64,000 bases of DNA from the NCBI RefSeq assembly GCF_011801125.1, contig NZ_CP046171.1, positions 2,666,001 through 2,730,000 of the forward strand. Direction: 5' to 3'. This document shows positions 7,950 to 15,317 of this stretch, piece by piece (the first letter of the stretch is position 1; each line of letters begins with the position of its first letter). The notes under the pieces were generated by a model. That model worked only from the letters and a program-made list of their open reading frames with translations, was not told the DNA's origin and did not search any database. The stretch is from Nocardia brasiliensis (GTDB lineage Bacteria; Actinomycetota; Actinomycetes; Mycobacteriales; Mycobacteriaceae). Both the position numbers and the translations under genes were made by a program.

Positions 7950-7970
7950 ACCCTGACGTAGCGTCAGGGT
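7950..7970 (-). promoter_or_regulatory. MerR-type operator/promoter of the hydrolase-merR unit
   Basis: A perfect palindrome with 9-bp arms, ACCCTGACG / CGTCAGGGT, around a 3-base centre. This is the well-known operator shape of MerR-family activators with small organic ligands. Read on the minus strand, a TTGACC -35-like hexamer overlaps its upstream edge. The operator would then lie in an over-long spacer, as is usual for MerR-activated promoters; the -10 box is weak. Confidence 0.85.
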
Positions 7971-8293
7971 CAAGCCCGATTCCCGTGCGGGCCTAAGGCG
8001 CGTAGAACGGGACCACGGTGCAGGGGGTGTTGTCGGGTGTTCGGGGTCTAGGGCGTTGGCGACCAGGGTTACGCACGCTGTCTCAGACGGGCGGCGTGCG
8101 CGCACAGATTAGGGTGGGGCCGGTCGGGGGTGTCAATCGCCGTCGGCGCGATGTGAAGCGAGTCTGGGTCGTTCGCGCCGCGCCAGTAAACGAATCACGG
8201 TGAGCGCGACCGGTCCGTTCCGCGGTGTGGGTACCTATCGTGGGCCACGCCATATATAAGCAGCCACGCATACCTAGCGCAGGGGACCGCCCA
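7971..8293. other. Divergent intergenic region before the carbonic anhydrase gene
   Basis: About 320 bases with no credible gene. A TATATA -10-like box at about 8249 (CCATATATAAGC) is suitably placed for the carbonic anhydrase transcript. Confidence 0.4.
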
Positions 8294-8788
8294 ATGACTG
8301 TGACCGACGAGTATCTGCAGAACAACGCCGTCTACGCGAGCACCTTCACCGGACCGCTGCCGTTGCCGCCCGCCAAGCATGTCGCGGTGGTCGCGTGCAT
8401 GGACGCCAGGCTGAATGTCTATGGCGCACTGGGCATCCAGGAGGGCGAGTCGCATGTGATCCGGAACGCGGGCGGCGTCGTCACCGCCGACGAGATCCGC
8501 TCGCTGGCGATCAGTCAGCGGCTGCTCGGCACCCGCGAGATCATCCTGATCCACCACACCGACTGCGGCATGCTGACTTTCACCGACGACGAGTTCCGGG
8601 CGTCGATCCTGCAGGACACCGGCATCAAGCCCGAATGGGCCGCCGAGGCGTTCAGTGACCTGGAAACCGATGTGCGCCAATCGATCGCGCGCATCAAGGC
8701 GAGCCCCTTCGTCGTGCACAAGGACTCGATCCGCGGCTTCATCTTCGACGTCGCCACGGGCAAGCTGAACGAAGTGATCGCCGACTGA
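8294..8788 (+). CDS. Beta-carbonic anhydrase, 164 aa
   Basis: Interconverts CO2 and bicarbonate in the cytoplasm. The zinc ligands and active-site dyad are clear: CMDARLN (Cys and the Asp-Arg pair, near residue 36), HVIRNAGG, and HHTDCGML (His and second Cys, near residues 94-97). Length and motif spacing match the small beta-class enzymes like Mycobacterium tuberculosis Rv1284. The ATG at 8294 is preceded by AGGGGA at good spacing. It is a single-gene unit with its own terminator at 8805-8842. Confidence 0.95.
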   Translation: MTVTDEYLQNNAVYASTFTGPLPLPPAKHVAVVACMDARLNVYGALGIQEGESHVIRNAGGVVTADEIRSLAISQRLLGTREIILIHHTDCGMLTFTDDEFRASILQDTGIKPEWAAEAFSDLETDVRQSIARIKASPFVVHKDSIRGFIFDVATGKLNEVIAD

Positions 8789-8804
8789 TCCGCGCCACAC
8801 CCTC

Positions 8805-8842
8805 ACGAGATCCGGGCCCATCGGCCCGGATTTCGTGTTTTC
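8805..8842 (+). terminator. Terminator of the carbonic anhydrase gene
   Basis: 13-bp stem ACGAGATCCGGGC / GCCCGGATTTCGT (one G-T pair), 6-base loop, followed by GTTTT. It begins 16 bases after the stop codon. Confidence 0.85.
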
Positions 8843-9130
8843 CGCCCCGCCGCGCCGAGTCTCGCGACGCGACACGCCGCGTCAGGTGTCGATCGGGCGA
8901 CGCGCGGGCGGACATGCGTCGCGTTGCCCCCGCATATCCGGCGTGGCGGCGCGGAACACGCCTGAGCTGCGTGAACACTACTGGCTGGTAGACAAAACGG
9001 GCGCCGAATATGGTTGCGATCGCGCCGCGATGTCCCTATCCTCGATCGCGTGCCGAATCCCGCCGACCGCCACAGCGCAGCGCTCAACGTCGCAGACCGC
9101 GACAGCGCCGTGCTAATTCCGCTTACCGCG

Positions 9131-9181
9131 ATGGTGGCGCAGCGGCGACTTCTCGTAGTACCCCGCCGTAGCGGGGTCTGA
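9131..9181 (+). CDS. Leu/Val leader peptide of an attenuator, 16 aa
   Basis: The peptide is MVAQRRLLVVPRRSGV. Its four consecutive branched-chain codons are CTT CTC GTA GTA; CTT and GTA are rarely used in this GC-rich DNA, which favours ribosome stalling when Leu/Val-tRNA is short. The frame can also start at GTG 9110, which adds VLIPLTA with further Leu and Ile codons (CTA ATT CTT), or at GTG 9050; there is no strong ribosome binding site for any of them. The hairpin-forming segments begin directly at the end of the Val codons. It lies 99 bases upstream of the LeuA-domain gene. Confidence 0.65.
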   Translation: MVAQRRLLVVPRRSGV

Positions 9182-9225
9182 TTCGGACCGGCCCCCTCGC
9201 TGCGGGCTGAAGACTTCTTTTCCTT
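9160..9225 (+). promoter_or_regulatory. Transcription attenuator controlling the LeuA-domain gene
   Basis: Four ordered segments can pair in the classic way. 1:2 is ACCCCGC (9160-9166) with GCGGGGT (9171-9177). 2:3 is AGCGGGG (9170-9176) with CCCCCTCGCT (9192-9201), one bulge; this would be the antiterminator. 3:4 is CGGCCC (9189-9194) with GGGCTG (9204-9209), followed by a T-rich run CTTCTTTTCCTT; this would be the terminator. Stalling at the Leu/Val codons of the leader peptide would cover segment 1 and favour 2:3, allowing read-through. The 3:4 stem is short, so this is a good but unproven model. Confidence 0.6.
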
Positions 9226-9280
9226 GCTGGTCCCCTCTGTCAACTGAGCCACGACATTTATCGGGAAGACCTAACTTTCA

Positions 9281-9715
9281 ATGACCATCCTCACCCTTGA
9301 TACAGACACGTTCCAGTCCGCCGCGCCCAGGGGGCTGCGCGCCGAAAGCATCGGCCTCACCCCGGCGCAATTCCACGACCGCTACTGCGAGCACAGCGGG
9401 CCGATCCGGCTCGGCGACTGGTCGCCCGCGGGCAGCCGCGGCGCGGCATTCACCGCCACGCTGGAATTCACCGACCACCTGCGCACAGTCATCGCCTCCG
9501 GTAGCCCGGTCGCGGCGATGACCTCGGCCCTTTACGACGAGGGCTACCCGGTCGAGATCCTGCAGTTCCATCAGCGCCGCACCCCCGAGGGCACCGCGAC
9601 CTTCGTGCAGTGCGAATGCAACGGCAGGCGCGGCTGGGGCGCGGCCCTGGCCGATGACGGCGCCGAGTCGACGGTGCGCGCGATGATCGCGGGCGTCAAC
9701 CTGCTCGGTCACTGA
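9281..9715 (+). CDS. Stand-alone LeuA regulatory (dimerisation) domain protein, 144 aa
   Basis: The protein matches the C-terminal allosteric domain of alpha-isopropylmalate synthase, the part that binds leucine in LeuA, without any catalytic TIM barrel: ATLEFTDHLRTVIASGSPVAAMTSALYDEGYPVEILQFHQR, then GTATFVQCECNGRRGWGAALADDGAESTVRAMIAGVNLL. The N-terminal 40 residues (with TPAQFHDRYCEHSGPIRLGDW) resemble the linker before this domain in full LeuA. It may modulate LeuA or act as a separate branched-chain sensor; this is inference. A Leu/Val attenuator precedes it, which supports a role tied to leucine supply. It is convergent with thioredoxin. Confidence 0.8.
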   Translation: MTILTLDTDTFQSAAPRGLRAESIGLTPAQFHDRYCEHSGPIRLGDWSPAGSRGAAFTATLEFTDHLRTVIASGSPVAAMTSALYDEGYPVEILQFHQRRTPEGTATFVQCECNGRRGWGAALADDGAESTVRAMIAGVNLLGH

Positions 9716-9731
9716 GTTTCCGTAGACAGCG

Positions 9732-9767
9732 ACAAGGCCGTCCCTCCGCTGGGAGGGACGGCCTTGT
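9732..9767. terminator. Bidirectional terminator between LeuA-domain gene and trx
   Basis: Perfect 16-bp stem ACAAGGCCGTCCCTCC / GGAGGGACGGCCTTGT with loop GCTG, placed between two convergent genes. Confidence 0.92.
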
Positions 9768-9788
9768 GCGGTCAGCGGTTCGTGCGAA

Positions 9789-10163
9789 TTACTGCTCGGC
9801 GCCGGCCTGCTGCTCGGCGAGCTGCTTGCGCACCTCGTCCATGTCGAGCGCCTTCACCTGGGTGACCAGGTCCTCGAGTGCGGCGGGCGGCAGGGCGCCG
9901 GGCTGTGCGAACACGAGCACGCCCTCGCGGAAGGCCATGATGGTCGGGATCGAGCGAATGTTGGCGGCGGCCGCGAGCCCCTGCTCGGACTCGGTGTCGA
10001 CCTTGCCGTGTACGACATCGCTGTGCTTTTCCGACGAGGCCTCGAAGGTCGGCGCGAAGCTCTTGCACGGGCCGCACCACTCAGCCCAGAAATCGACGAG
10101 TACCACGTCGTTTCCGGTGACTACCTCATCGAAATTCTGTTGGGTCAGCGTCTGGGTGGCCAT
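9789..10163 (-). CDS. trxA: Thioredoxin, 124 aa
   Basis: Thiol-disulphide reductase with the WCGPC active site (DFWAEWCGPCKSFAPTF, near residue 30) and the conserved cis-proline in RSIPTIMAF. A C-terminal extension of about 15 residues (DMDEVRKQLAEQQAGAEQ) is typical of one actinobacterial thioredoxin subgroup. GAGAGGA precedes the ATG. Monocistronic, ending at a shared terminator with the convergent LeuA-domain gene. The species may carry several thioredoxins, so the exact symbol is less certain than the function. Confidence 0.93.
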   Translation of the reverse strand: MATQTLTQQNFDEVVTGNDVVLVDFWAEWCGPCKSFAPTFEASSEKHSDVVHGKVDTESEQGLAAAANIRSIPTIMAFREGVLVFAQPGALPPAALEDLVTQVKALDMDEVRKQLAEQQAGAEQ

Positions 10164-10383
10164 GACGTCCTCTCATTCGGTATGTCGGCTATAACGCCGA
10201 CCGTCGCTCTAATCTTCCATGGGCTGTGCGGACGCCCGCCCCTTATCGCCGTCCTTTCGCCGGATACCCACGTCCGTCGGCGGGAAATCACACCCGTGTG
10301 CCGGCCGGGTTGTTCGGCGCGGTCACCGGGTCCGGTGGTGGCCCGGTGCGCGGGCCGCGGACCGGCGAGGTAAGGATGAGGCG

Positions 10384-11478
10384 GTGACGGATCGAACCGA
10401 CGGGCCGGTGCGGCTCGGACTGATCGACGGTGACGGCATCGGGCCGGAGGTGGTGCGAGCCGCCCGGTTGGTCGTCGACGAGGCCGTGGCGGCGGCGGGC
10501 GGCACGCCGATCGCGTGGGTGCCGCTGCTCATCGGGCATCGGGCGATCGAGGAGTACGGAAACCCGCTGCCGGAAGCGACCCTCGCCGCGCTCGACGCGG
10601 TCGACGCCTGGATTCTCGGTCCGCACGACAACGCGTCGTATCCGGCCGAGCACCGCGCCGCGCCGGGCGGCGCGATCCGGAAACGGTTCGGCCTGTACGC
10701 CAACATCCGCCCCGCGCGGGCCTTCGCCGGTGTGCGCGCGCTCGCGCCCGCCATCGACCTGGTGATCGTCCGGGAGAACAGCGAGGGCTTCTACGCCGAT
10801 CGCAATATGTTCGCCGGATCGGGGGAGTTTCGCGCCACCGAGGATGTGGCCATGGCGGTCGGCGTGGTGACCCGTCAAGCATGTGAGCGAATTGCGCACG
10901 AGGCACTCCGGCTCGCCGCTACGCGACGTAAGCGACTGACCATTGTGCACAAGGCGAACGTGCTCCCGATGACCATGGGCTTGTTCCGTGACGTTTGCTA
11001 TGAGATTGCGCACGCCTATCCGGGCGTTGAGGTGGACGACGAACACGTCGACGCGACGGCCGCGCATCTGGTGCGCGCCGCGGCCGATTACGACGTGCTG
11101 GTCACCGAGAATCTGTTCGGCGACATCCTCTCCGATCTGGCCGGTGAGCTCAGCGGATCGCTCGGTGTGGCCGCCTCGCTGAACTGCTCGGCCACCCGCG
11201 CGATGGCGCAGGCGGTGCACGGCGCGGCCCCCACACTGGCCGGGCACAACCGCGCGAATCCCGCCGCGTTGCAACTGTCGGCGGCAATGCTGTTGCGCTG
11301 GTTGGGAACTCGCGAGGGTGACCGGCGCAACACCGCCGCGCTGAGCCAGGCCGCCGAGCGGGTCGAACGCGCCGTCGCCGCCACCTTCGAGGCCGGCATC
11401 GCCACCGCCGACCTGGGCGGACTGGCCTCGACGAGCGAGTTCACCGAACAAGTTTGTGCTAGGGTCCACCGCCGGTAG
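10384..11478 (+). CDS. Isocitrate/isopropylmalate dehydrogenase-family enzyme, 364 aa
   Basis: Metal- and NAD(P)-dependent beta-decarboxylating dehydrogenase: LIDGDGIGPEVV near the start, VIVRENSEGFYADRNM (Arg/Glu substrate region), HKANVLPMTMGLFRDV (catalytic Lys) and TENLFGDILSDLAGELSGSLGVAASLN (metal-binding Asp residues and NAD site). The RENSEG form differs from the motif of true LeuB, so tartrate/D-malate-type or isocitrate-like substrates are more likely than 3-isopropylmalate. The GTG at 10384 follows AAGGATGAGG. It stands alone between thioredoxin and the amino-acid ABC transporter. Confidence 0.85.
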   Translation: MTDRTDGPVRLGLIDGDGIGPEVVRAARLVVDEAVAAAGGTPIAWVPLLIGHRAIEEYGNPLPEATLAALDAVDAWILGPHDNASYPAEHRAAPGGAIRKRFGLYANIRPARAFAGVRALAPAIDLVIVRENSEGFYADRNMFAGSGEFRATEDVAMAVGVVTRQACERIAHEALRLAATRRKRLTIVHKANVLPMTMGLFRDVCYEIAHAYPGVEVDDEHVDATAAHLVRAAADYDVLVTENLFGDILSDLAGELSGSLGVAASLNCSATRAMAQAVHGAAPTLAGHNRANPAALQLSAAMLLRWLGTREGDRRNTAALSQAAERVERAVAATFEAGIATADLGGLASTSEFTEQVCARVHRR

Positions 11479-11511
11479 TCGTGGTGTTGTAGCTCGGAGT
11501 GTTCAGCACGG

Positions 11512-11530
11512 AACGGATGAATCTTCCGTT
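11512..11530. promoter_or_regulatory. Inverted repeat upstream of the amino-acid ABC operon
   Basis: AACGGA-N7-TCCGTT, about 90 bases before the lipoprotein start, in the region that should carry the operon promoter. Possibly an operator; no regulator is evident nearby. Confidence 0.3.
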
Positions 11531-11618
11531 ACTGTCCAGCACGAAGCGTCTCGGTCGCTTAGATTGCCAACGGGTGGTGACACCCGGGTTTCTTGAATCC
11601 GAAATGTGGAGGGCTGCT

Positions 11619-12524
11619 GTGTCTGTTCGATCGGTTGTTGGCAGGCGCGCCCTGCAGGCGATGTGTGTACTCGCCGGCGGCGCACTGGTGCTGACGGGCT
11701 GTAGTAATACCGAAGACTCCGGACCCGCGGTAGAGAAGGTGCAGGGGATCGAGAAGGTCGACTCGATCGCCGCGCAGCTGCCCGACAAGATCAAACAGTC
11801 CGGCAAGCTGATCGTCGGCGTGAACATCCCCTACCAGCCGAACGAATACAAGGACCCCAGCGGCAAGATCGTGGGCTTCGACGTCGACCTGATGGACGCT
11901 GTCGCCGCCACGCTCGGGGTCAAGGCCGAGTACCTCGAGTCCGCGTTCGAGAAGATCATTCCCACGATTCAAGCCGGTACCTACGACCTCGGCATGTCCT
12001 CGATCACCGACTCCAAGGAACGTGAGCAGCAGGTCGACTTCACCACCTACTTCAGCGCGGGCATCCAGTGGGCCCAGCAGAAGGGTAAGCCGATAGACCC
12101 GAACAACGCCTGCGGTAAGCGGGTCGCGGTACAGGCCACCACTGTCGAGCACACCGAAGAGGTGCCCGCCAAGAGCGCCAAGTGCGTCGCCGAGGGCAAG
12201 CCCGCTATCGACATGAAGTCGTTCGAGGATCAGAGCGCGGCCACCAATGCCCTGGTGCTCGGACAGGTCGACGCGATGTCGGCCGACTCCCCGGTCACCG
12301 CGTACGCGATCAAGCAGAGCGACGGCAAGCTCGAAAAAGCCGGCGCCGCTTTCGATTCCGCTCCCTACGGCTGGGCGTTCGCGAAGGGCTCGCCGCTGGC
12401 CCCCGTCCTGCAGCAGGCCGTGCAGCACCTGATCGACAACGGAAAGTACCTGGAGATCGCGAAGGCGTGGGGCGTCGAGGAAGGCGCGATCGCCAAGTCG
12501 GTCATCAACGGTGCCGTGAGCTGA
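11619..12524 (+). CDS. Polar amino-acid ABC transporter, substrate-binding lipoprotein, 301 aa
   Basis: Binds a polar amino acid outside the membrane and hands it to the adjacent permease. A lipoprotein signal is clear: RRALQAMCVLAGGALVLTGC, lipobox LTGC with acylated Cys near residue 28. The SBP_bac_3 domain follows: GKLIVGVNIPYQPNEYKDPSGKIVGFDVDLMDAVAATLG, then GTYDLGMSSITDSKEREQQVDFTTYF, QTSA-like DAMSADSPVTAYAI, and the C-terminal KYLEIAKAWGV. The GTG at 11619 is preceded by GGAGG at good spacing. First gene of a three-gene operon. Confidence 0.93.
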   Translation: MSVRSVVGRRALQAMCVLAGGALVLTGCSNTEDSGPAVEKVQGIEKVDSIAAQLPDKIKQSGKLIVGVNIPYQPNEYKDPSGKIVGFDVDLMDAVAATLGVKAEYLESAFEKIIPTIQAGTYDLGMSSITDSKEREQQVDFTTYFSAGIQWAQQKGKPIDPNNACGKRVAVQATTVEHTEEVPAKSAKCVAEGKPAIDMKSFEDQSAATNALVLGQVDAMSADSPVTAYAIKQSDGKLEKAGAAFDSAPYGWAFAKGSPLAPVLQQAVQHLIDNGKYLEIAKAWGVEEGAIAKSVINGAVS

Positions 12525-12527
12525 TCG

Positions 12528-13487
12528 ATGACTTCGCACGAGACCAAGCCGGTGCCCGGTGACCCCGGGCCCGGCACGGCAGCCCAATCCCAGGAGCCGG
12601 AGCCGATCAAAGCGGTTCCGCTGCGCAGACCCGGCCGGTGGATCGCCGCCGTGGTCATCCTGGTACTTGTCGGACTGTTCGTCTACGGTGCCGCGACCAA
12701 CCCGGCCTATCAGTGGAGCACCTACGCGAAATACCTGTTCGACAGCAGGGTGGTCGCGGGCGCGGTGGTCACCCTCGAACTGACGGTGCTGTCCATGGCG
12801 CTCGCCGTCACGCTCGGCACGGTGCTGGCGGTGATGCGACTCTCGCCGAACCCGGTGCTGAATTCAGCTGCCTGGGTGTATCTCTGGATCTTCCGTGGCA
12901 CCCCCGTCTATGTCCAGTTGGTGTTCTGGGGCCTTTTCCCCTCGCTGTACAAGACCATCGTGCTCGGCGTCCCGTGGGGTCCGCACCTGTTCGAGCTGGA
13001 CGTGCAGAATCTGCAAGCCGCCTTCACCTTCGCGGTGATCGGCCTGGGTCTCAATGAGGCCGCCTACATGGCCGAGATCGTCCGTGCCGGAATCAATTCC
13101 GTGGGCGAGGGGCAGCGCGAGGCATCCACCGCGCTCGGCATGTCCTGGGGCATGACCATGCGCAGGACGGTGCTGCCACAGGCCATGCGGGTGATCATCC
13201 CGCCGACCGGCAATGAGCTCATCGGCATGCTGAAGACCACGTCACTGGTCGCGGCGCTGCCGCTGACCACCGACCTCTACGGTCGGGCCCGCGATATCTC
13301 CGCGGTGAACTTCCAGCCGGTCCCGCTGCTGCTGGTCATTGCGACCTGGTATCTCGCGATCACCAGCGTGCTGATGGTCGGCCAGTTCTACCTCGAGCGC
13401 TACTACTCGCGCGGCCTGTCGCGGCAGCTCACCGGTAAGCAGCTGCAGGAGCTGGCCGACGCCCAGACGATTGTGAAGGCGAAATGA
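12528..13487 (+). CDS. Polar amino-acid ABC transporter, permease, 319 aa
   Basis: HisM/GlnP-type permease. After a 35-residue cytoplasmic N-terminal tail rich in Pro and Glu, hydrophobic segments follow near 40-57, 78-102, 115-135, 160-180 and 265-285. The EAA loop that docks to the ATPase is [36 protein letters not shown], near residues 190-225. It starts three bases after the lipoprotein stop and overlaps the ATPase start by four bases. A single permease gene implies a homodimer. Confidence 0.93.
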   Translation: MTSHETKPVPGDPGPGTAAQSQEPEPIKAVPLRRPGRWIAAVVILVLVGLFVYGAATNPAYQWSTYAKYLFDSRVVAGAVVTLELTVLSMALAVTLGTVLAVMRLSPNPVLNSAAWVYLWIFRGTPVYVQLVFWGLFPSLYKTIVLGVPWGPHLFELDVQNLQAAFTFAVIGLGLNEAAYMAEIVRAGINSVGEGQREASTALGMSWGMTMRRTVLPQAMRVIIPPTGNELIGMLKTTSLVAALPLTTDLYGRARDISAVNFQPVPLLLVIATWYLAITSVLMVGQFYLERYYSRGLSRQLTGKQLQELADAQTIVKAK

Positions 13488-14275
13488 GCAGCGTCGACGT
13501 CGAGCAGACCGCTCGACTCCCCATGATCGTCGCCGACCGGGTCTGCAAGAACTTCGGCGCGTTGCAGGTGCTCAAGGGTGTCTCGCTGGAGATCGGCCGC
13601 GGCGAGGTGCTGTGTGTCATCGGGCCGTCCGGCTCGGGCAAGTCCACCTTTCTGCGCTGCATCAACCACCTCGAGCAGGTCAACGCCGGACGGCTCTACG
13701 TGGACGGCGAACTCGTCGGCTACCAGGAGAAGAACGGCAAGCTCTACGAGCTGCACCCGCGCGAGGCGGCCCGGCAGCGGCGCGAAATCGGCATGGTGTT
13801 CCAGCATTTCAATCTGTTTCCGCACCGCACGGTGCTGGACAACGTGATCGAGGCGCCGACCCAGGTCAAGAAGATTCGCAAGGCCGACGCCATCGCCAAG
13901 GCGAAGGAGCTGCTCGCTCGAGTCGGCTTGGCGGAGAAGGCGAATGCCTATCCGGCGCAGCTGTCCGGTGGGCAGCAGCAGCGGGTGGCCATCGCCCGCG
14001 CGCTGGCCATGGATCCGAAGCTGATGCTGTTCGACGAGCCGACCTCCGCGCTGGATCCGGAACTGGTCGGTGAGGTGCTCACGGTCATGCGCGAGCTCGC
14101 CGAGTCGGGCATGACCATGGTCGTGGTCACCCACGAAATGGGTTTCGCCCGTGAGGTGGCCGACAAGCTCGTGTTCATGGACGGCGGCGTGATCGTCGAG
14201 TCCGGCGCGCCGCGCGAGCTGCTCGCGAACCCGAAACACGAACGTACCAAGGCGTTCCTGTCCCGGCTGCTCTGA
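13484..14275 (+). CDS. Polar amino-acid ABC transporter, ATP-binding protein, 263 aa
   Basis: GlnQ/HisP-type ATPase that drives uptake. Walker [10 protein letters not shown] near residue 45, Q-loop [11 protein letters not shown], signature [15 protein letters not shown], Walker [15 protein letters not shown] and switch His in VVTHEMGFA. The insertion [24 protein letters not shown] before the Q-loop is typical of amino-acid transporters. Last gene of the operon, followed by a strong terminator. Confidence 0.95.
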   Translation: MSSVDVEQTARLPMIVADRVCKNFGALQVLKGVSLEIGRGEVLCVIGPSGSGKSTFLRCINHLEQVNAGRLYVDGELVGYQEKNGKLYELHPREAARQRREIGMVFQHFNLFPHRTVLDNVIEAPTQVKKIRKADAIAKAKELLARVGLAEKANAYPAQLSGGQQQRVAIARALAMDPKLMLFDEPTSALDPELVGEVLTVMRELAESGMTMVVVTHEMGFAREVADKLVFMDGGVIVESGAPRELLANPKHERTKAFLSRLL

Positions 14276-14283
14276 GCCCCGGC

Positions 14284-14315
14284 TGCTCCCGCGCCCGTAT
14301 TCGGGTGCGGGAGCA
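14284..14315. terminator. Bidirectional terminator between ABC operon and lysR
   Basis: 14-bp stem TGCTCCCGCGCCCG / CGGGTGCGGGAGCA (one mismatch) with loop TATT, between convergent genes. Confidence 0.9.
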
Positions 14316-14334
14316 CAGAACTGGGCCGAGTGGC

Positions 14335-15246
14335 TTAAATCGTAGGTGCCGTCTCGGCGCCCAACGCGATCCGTAACTGGCCGAGCAGCACCTTGGCGGC
14401 CGGTGCCGCCGGTCGGTCGGCCCGCCAGACCAGTGCGAGCCTACCGTGCAGTTCCGGCCGCACGATCCGCACCACCCGGACCCCGAACGCGGCCGCCTCC
14501 GCGGGGGCGAGGTCGGGGACGACCGCGATGCCGAGACCGCGCGCGGCCAGTTGCAGCAGCAGTGGGGGAGCGGCGGCCTCGAAGGCGATATTCGGTGTGA
14601 AACCCGCTGCGGCGCAGGAGAGCTCGAACACACCGCGGAGTCCCGTGCCGGGCGGCAGGCAGATCAGTCGTTGTTCGCGCAGCGCGTCGAGGGCGATCTC
14701 GGCGCCGTGCGTGCGATCGGTCGCCGCGACGGCGGCCACCACCGCGGTCTCCAGGACGACATCGACGCCGATGCCGGAATCCAGTGGCGCGCCGGTCAAT
14801 CCGATCAACGCCAGGTCCAGGTCGCCGCGCCCGAGGGCGGCGAGCATGCGCTCGGAGGTGTCTTCGGTGAGGCTGATGGCGACCTGTGGATGGTCGTCGT
14901 GGAAATCCGCGAGCACGCCGGCCACGTCGAACTCCTCGGTGGCCGCACCGGAGATCAGCCCGACCCGCACCTGACCGCGCAGCAGGCCGGTGAACTCGTC
15001 CACCGTGGCGCCGATCCGCTCGGCCGCGGCGAGGGCCGCGCGCGCATGGATCAGCACCGCCGCACCCACCTCGGTGGGCGTCACCGTGCGGGCGCCGCGA
15101 TCGAGCAGCTGCTGGCCGAGTTCGCGCTCCAGCTGCCGGATCTGTGCGCTCAGCCCCGGCTGGGCGAGGTGCAGGCGGGCGGCGGCGCGGGTGAAGTTGG
15201 CCTCCTCGACCACGGTGACAAAGTAGCGGAGCTGCCGCAGTTCCAT
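14335..15246 (-). CDS. LysR-family regulator, 303 aa
   Basis: N-terminal LysR helix-turn-helix: MELRQLRYFVTVVEEANFTRAAARLHLAQPGLSAQIRQLERELGQQLLDRG, then the substrate-binding domain starting at GQVRVGLISGAATEEFDVAGVLADF. I prefer the ATG at 15246, two codons after an in-frame GTG, because it gives the standard MELRQLRYF start. It is divergent from the FAD oxidoreductase, whose promoter region contains a LysR-type inverted repeat, so that gene is the probable target. Confidence 0.92.
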   Translation of the reverse strand: MELRQLRYFVTVVEEANFTRAAARLHLAQPGLSAQIRQLERELGQQLLDRGARTVTPTEVGAAVLIHARAALAAAERIGATVDEFTGLLRGQVRVGLISGAATEEFDVAGVLADFHDDHPQVAISLTEDTSERMLAALGRGDLDLALIGLTGAPLDSGIGVDVVLETAVVAAVAATDRTHGAEIALDALREQRLICLPPGTGLRGVFELSCAAAGFTPNIAFEAAAPPLLLQLAARGLGIAVVPDLAPAEAAAFGVRVVRIVRPELHGRLALVWRADRPAAPAAKVLLGQLRIALGAETAPTI

Positions 15247-15264
15247 AAGCACTGATTCTAGTTA

Positions 15265-15277
15265 ATAGAAGATCTAT
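15265..15277. promoter_or_regulatory. Candidate LysR operator
   Basis: Perfect inverted repeat ATAGA-AGA-TCTAT in the AT-rich gap between lysR and the divergent FAD oxidoreductase gene. Size and position are as expected for a LysR regulatory binding site. Confidence 0.6.
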
Positions 15278-15317
15278 CTGTTGTACTTATCATTGCGCGC
15301 CGGGCAGGGTCGAAGTC

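Noticed and set aside
14326..14345. tRNA-Ser-like stretch GGGCCGAGTGGCTTAAA
   Set aside because: Only the D-arm-like sequence is present; there is no acceptor stem, anticodon arm or TPsiC arm.
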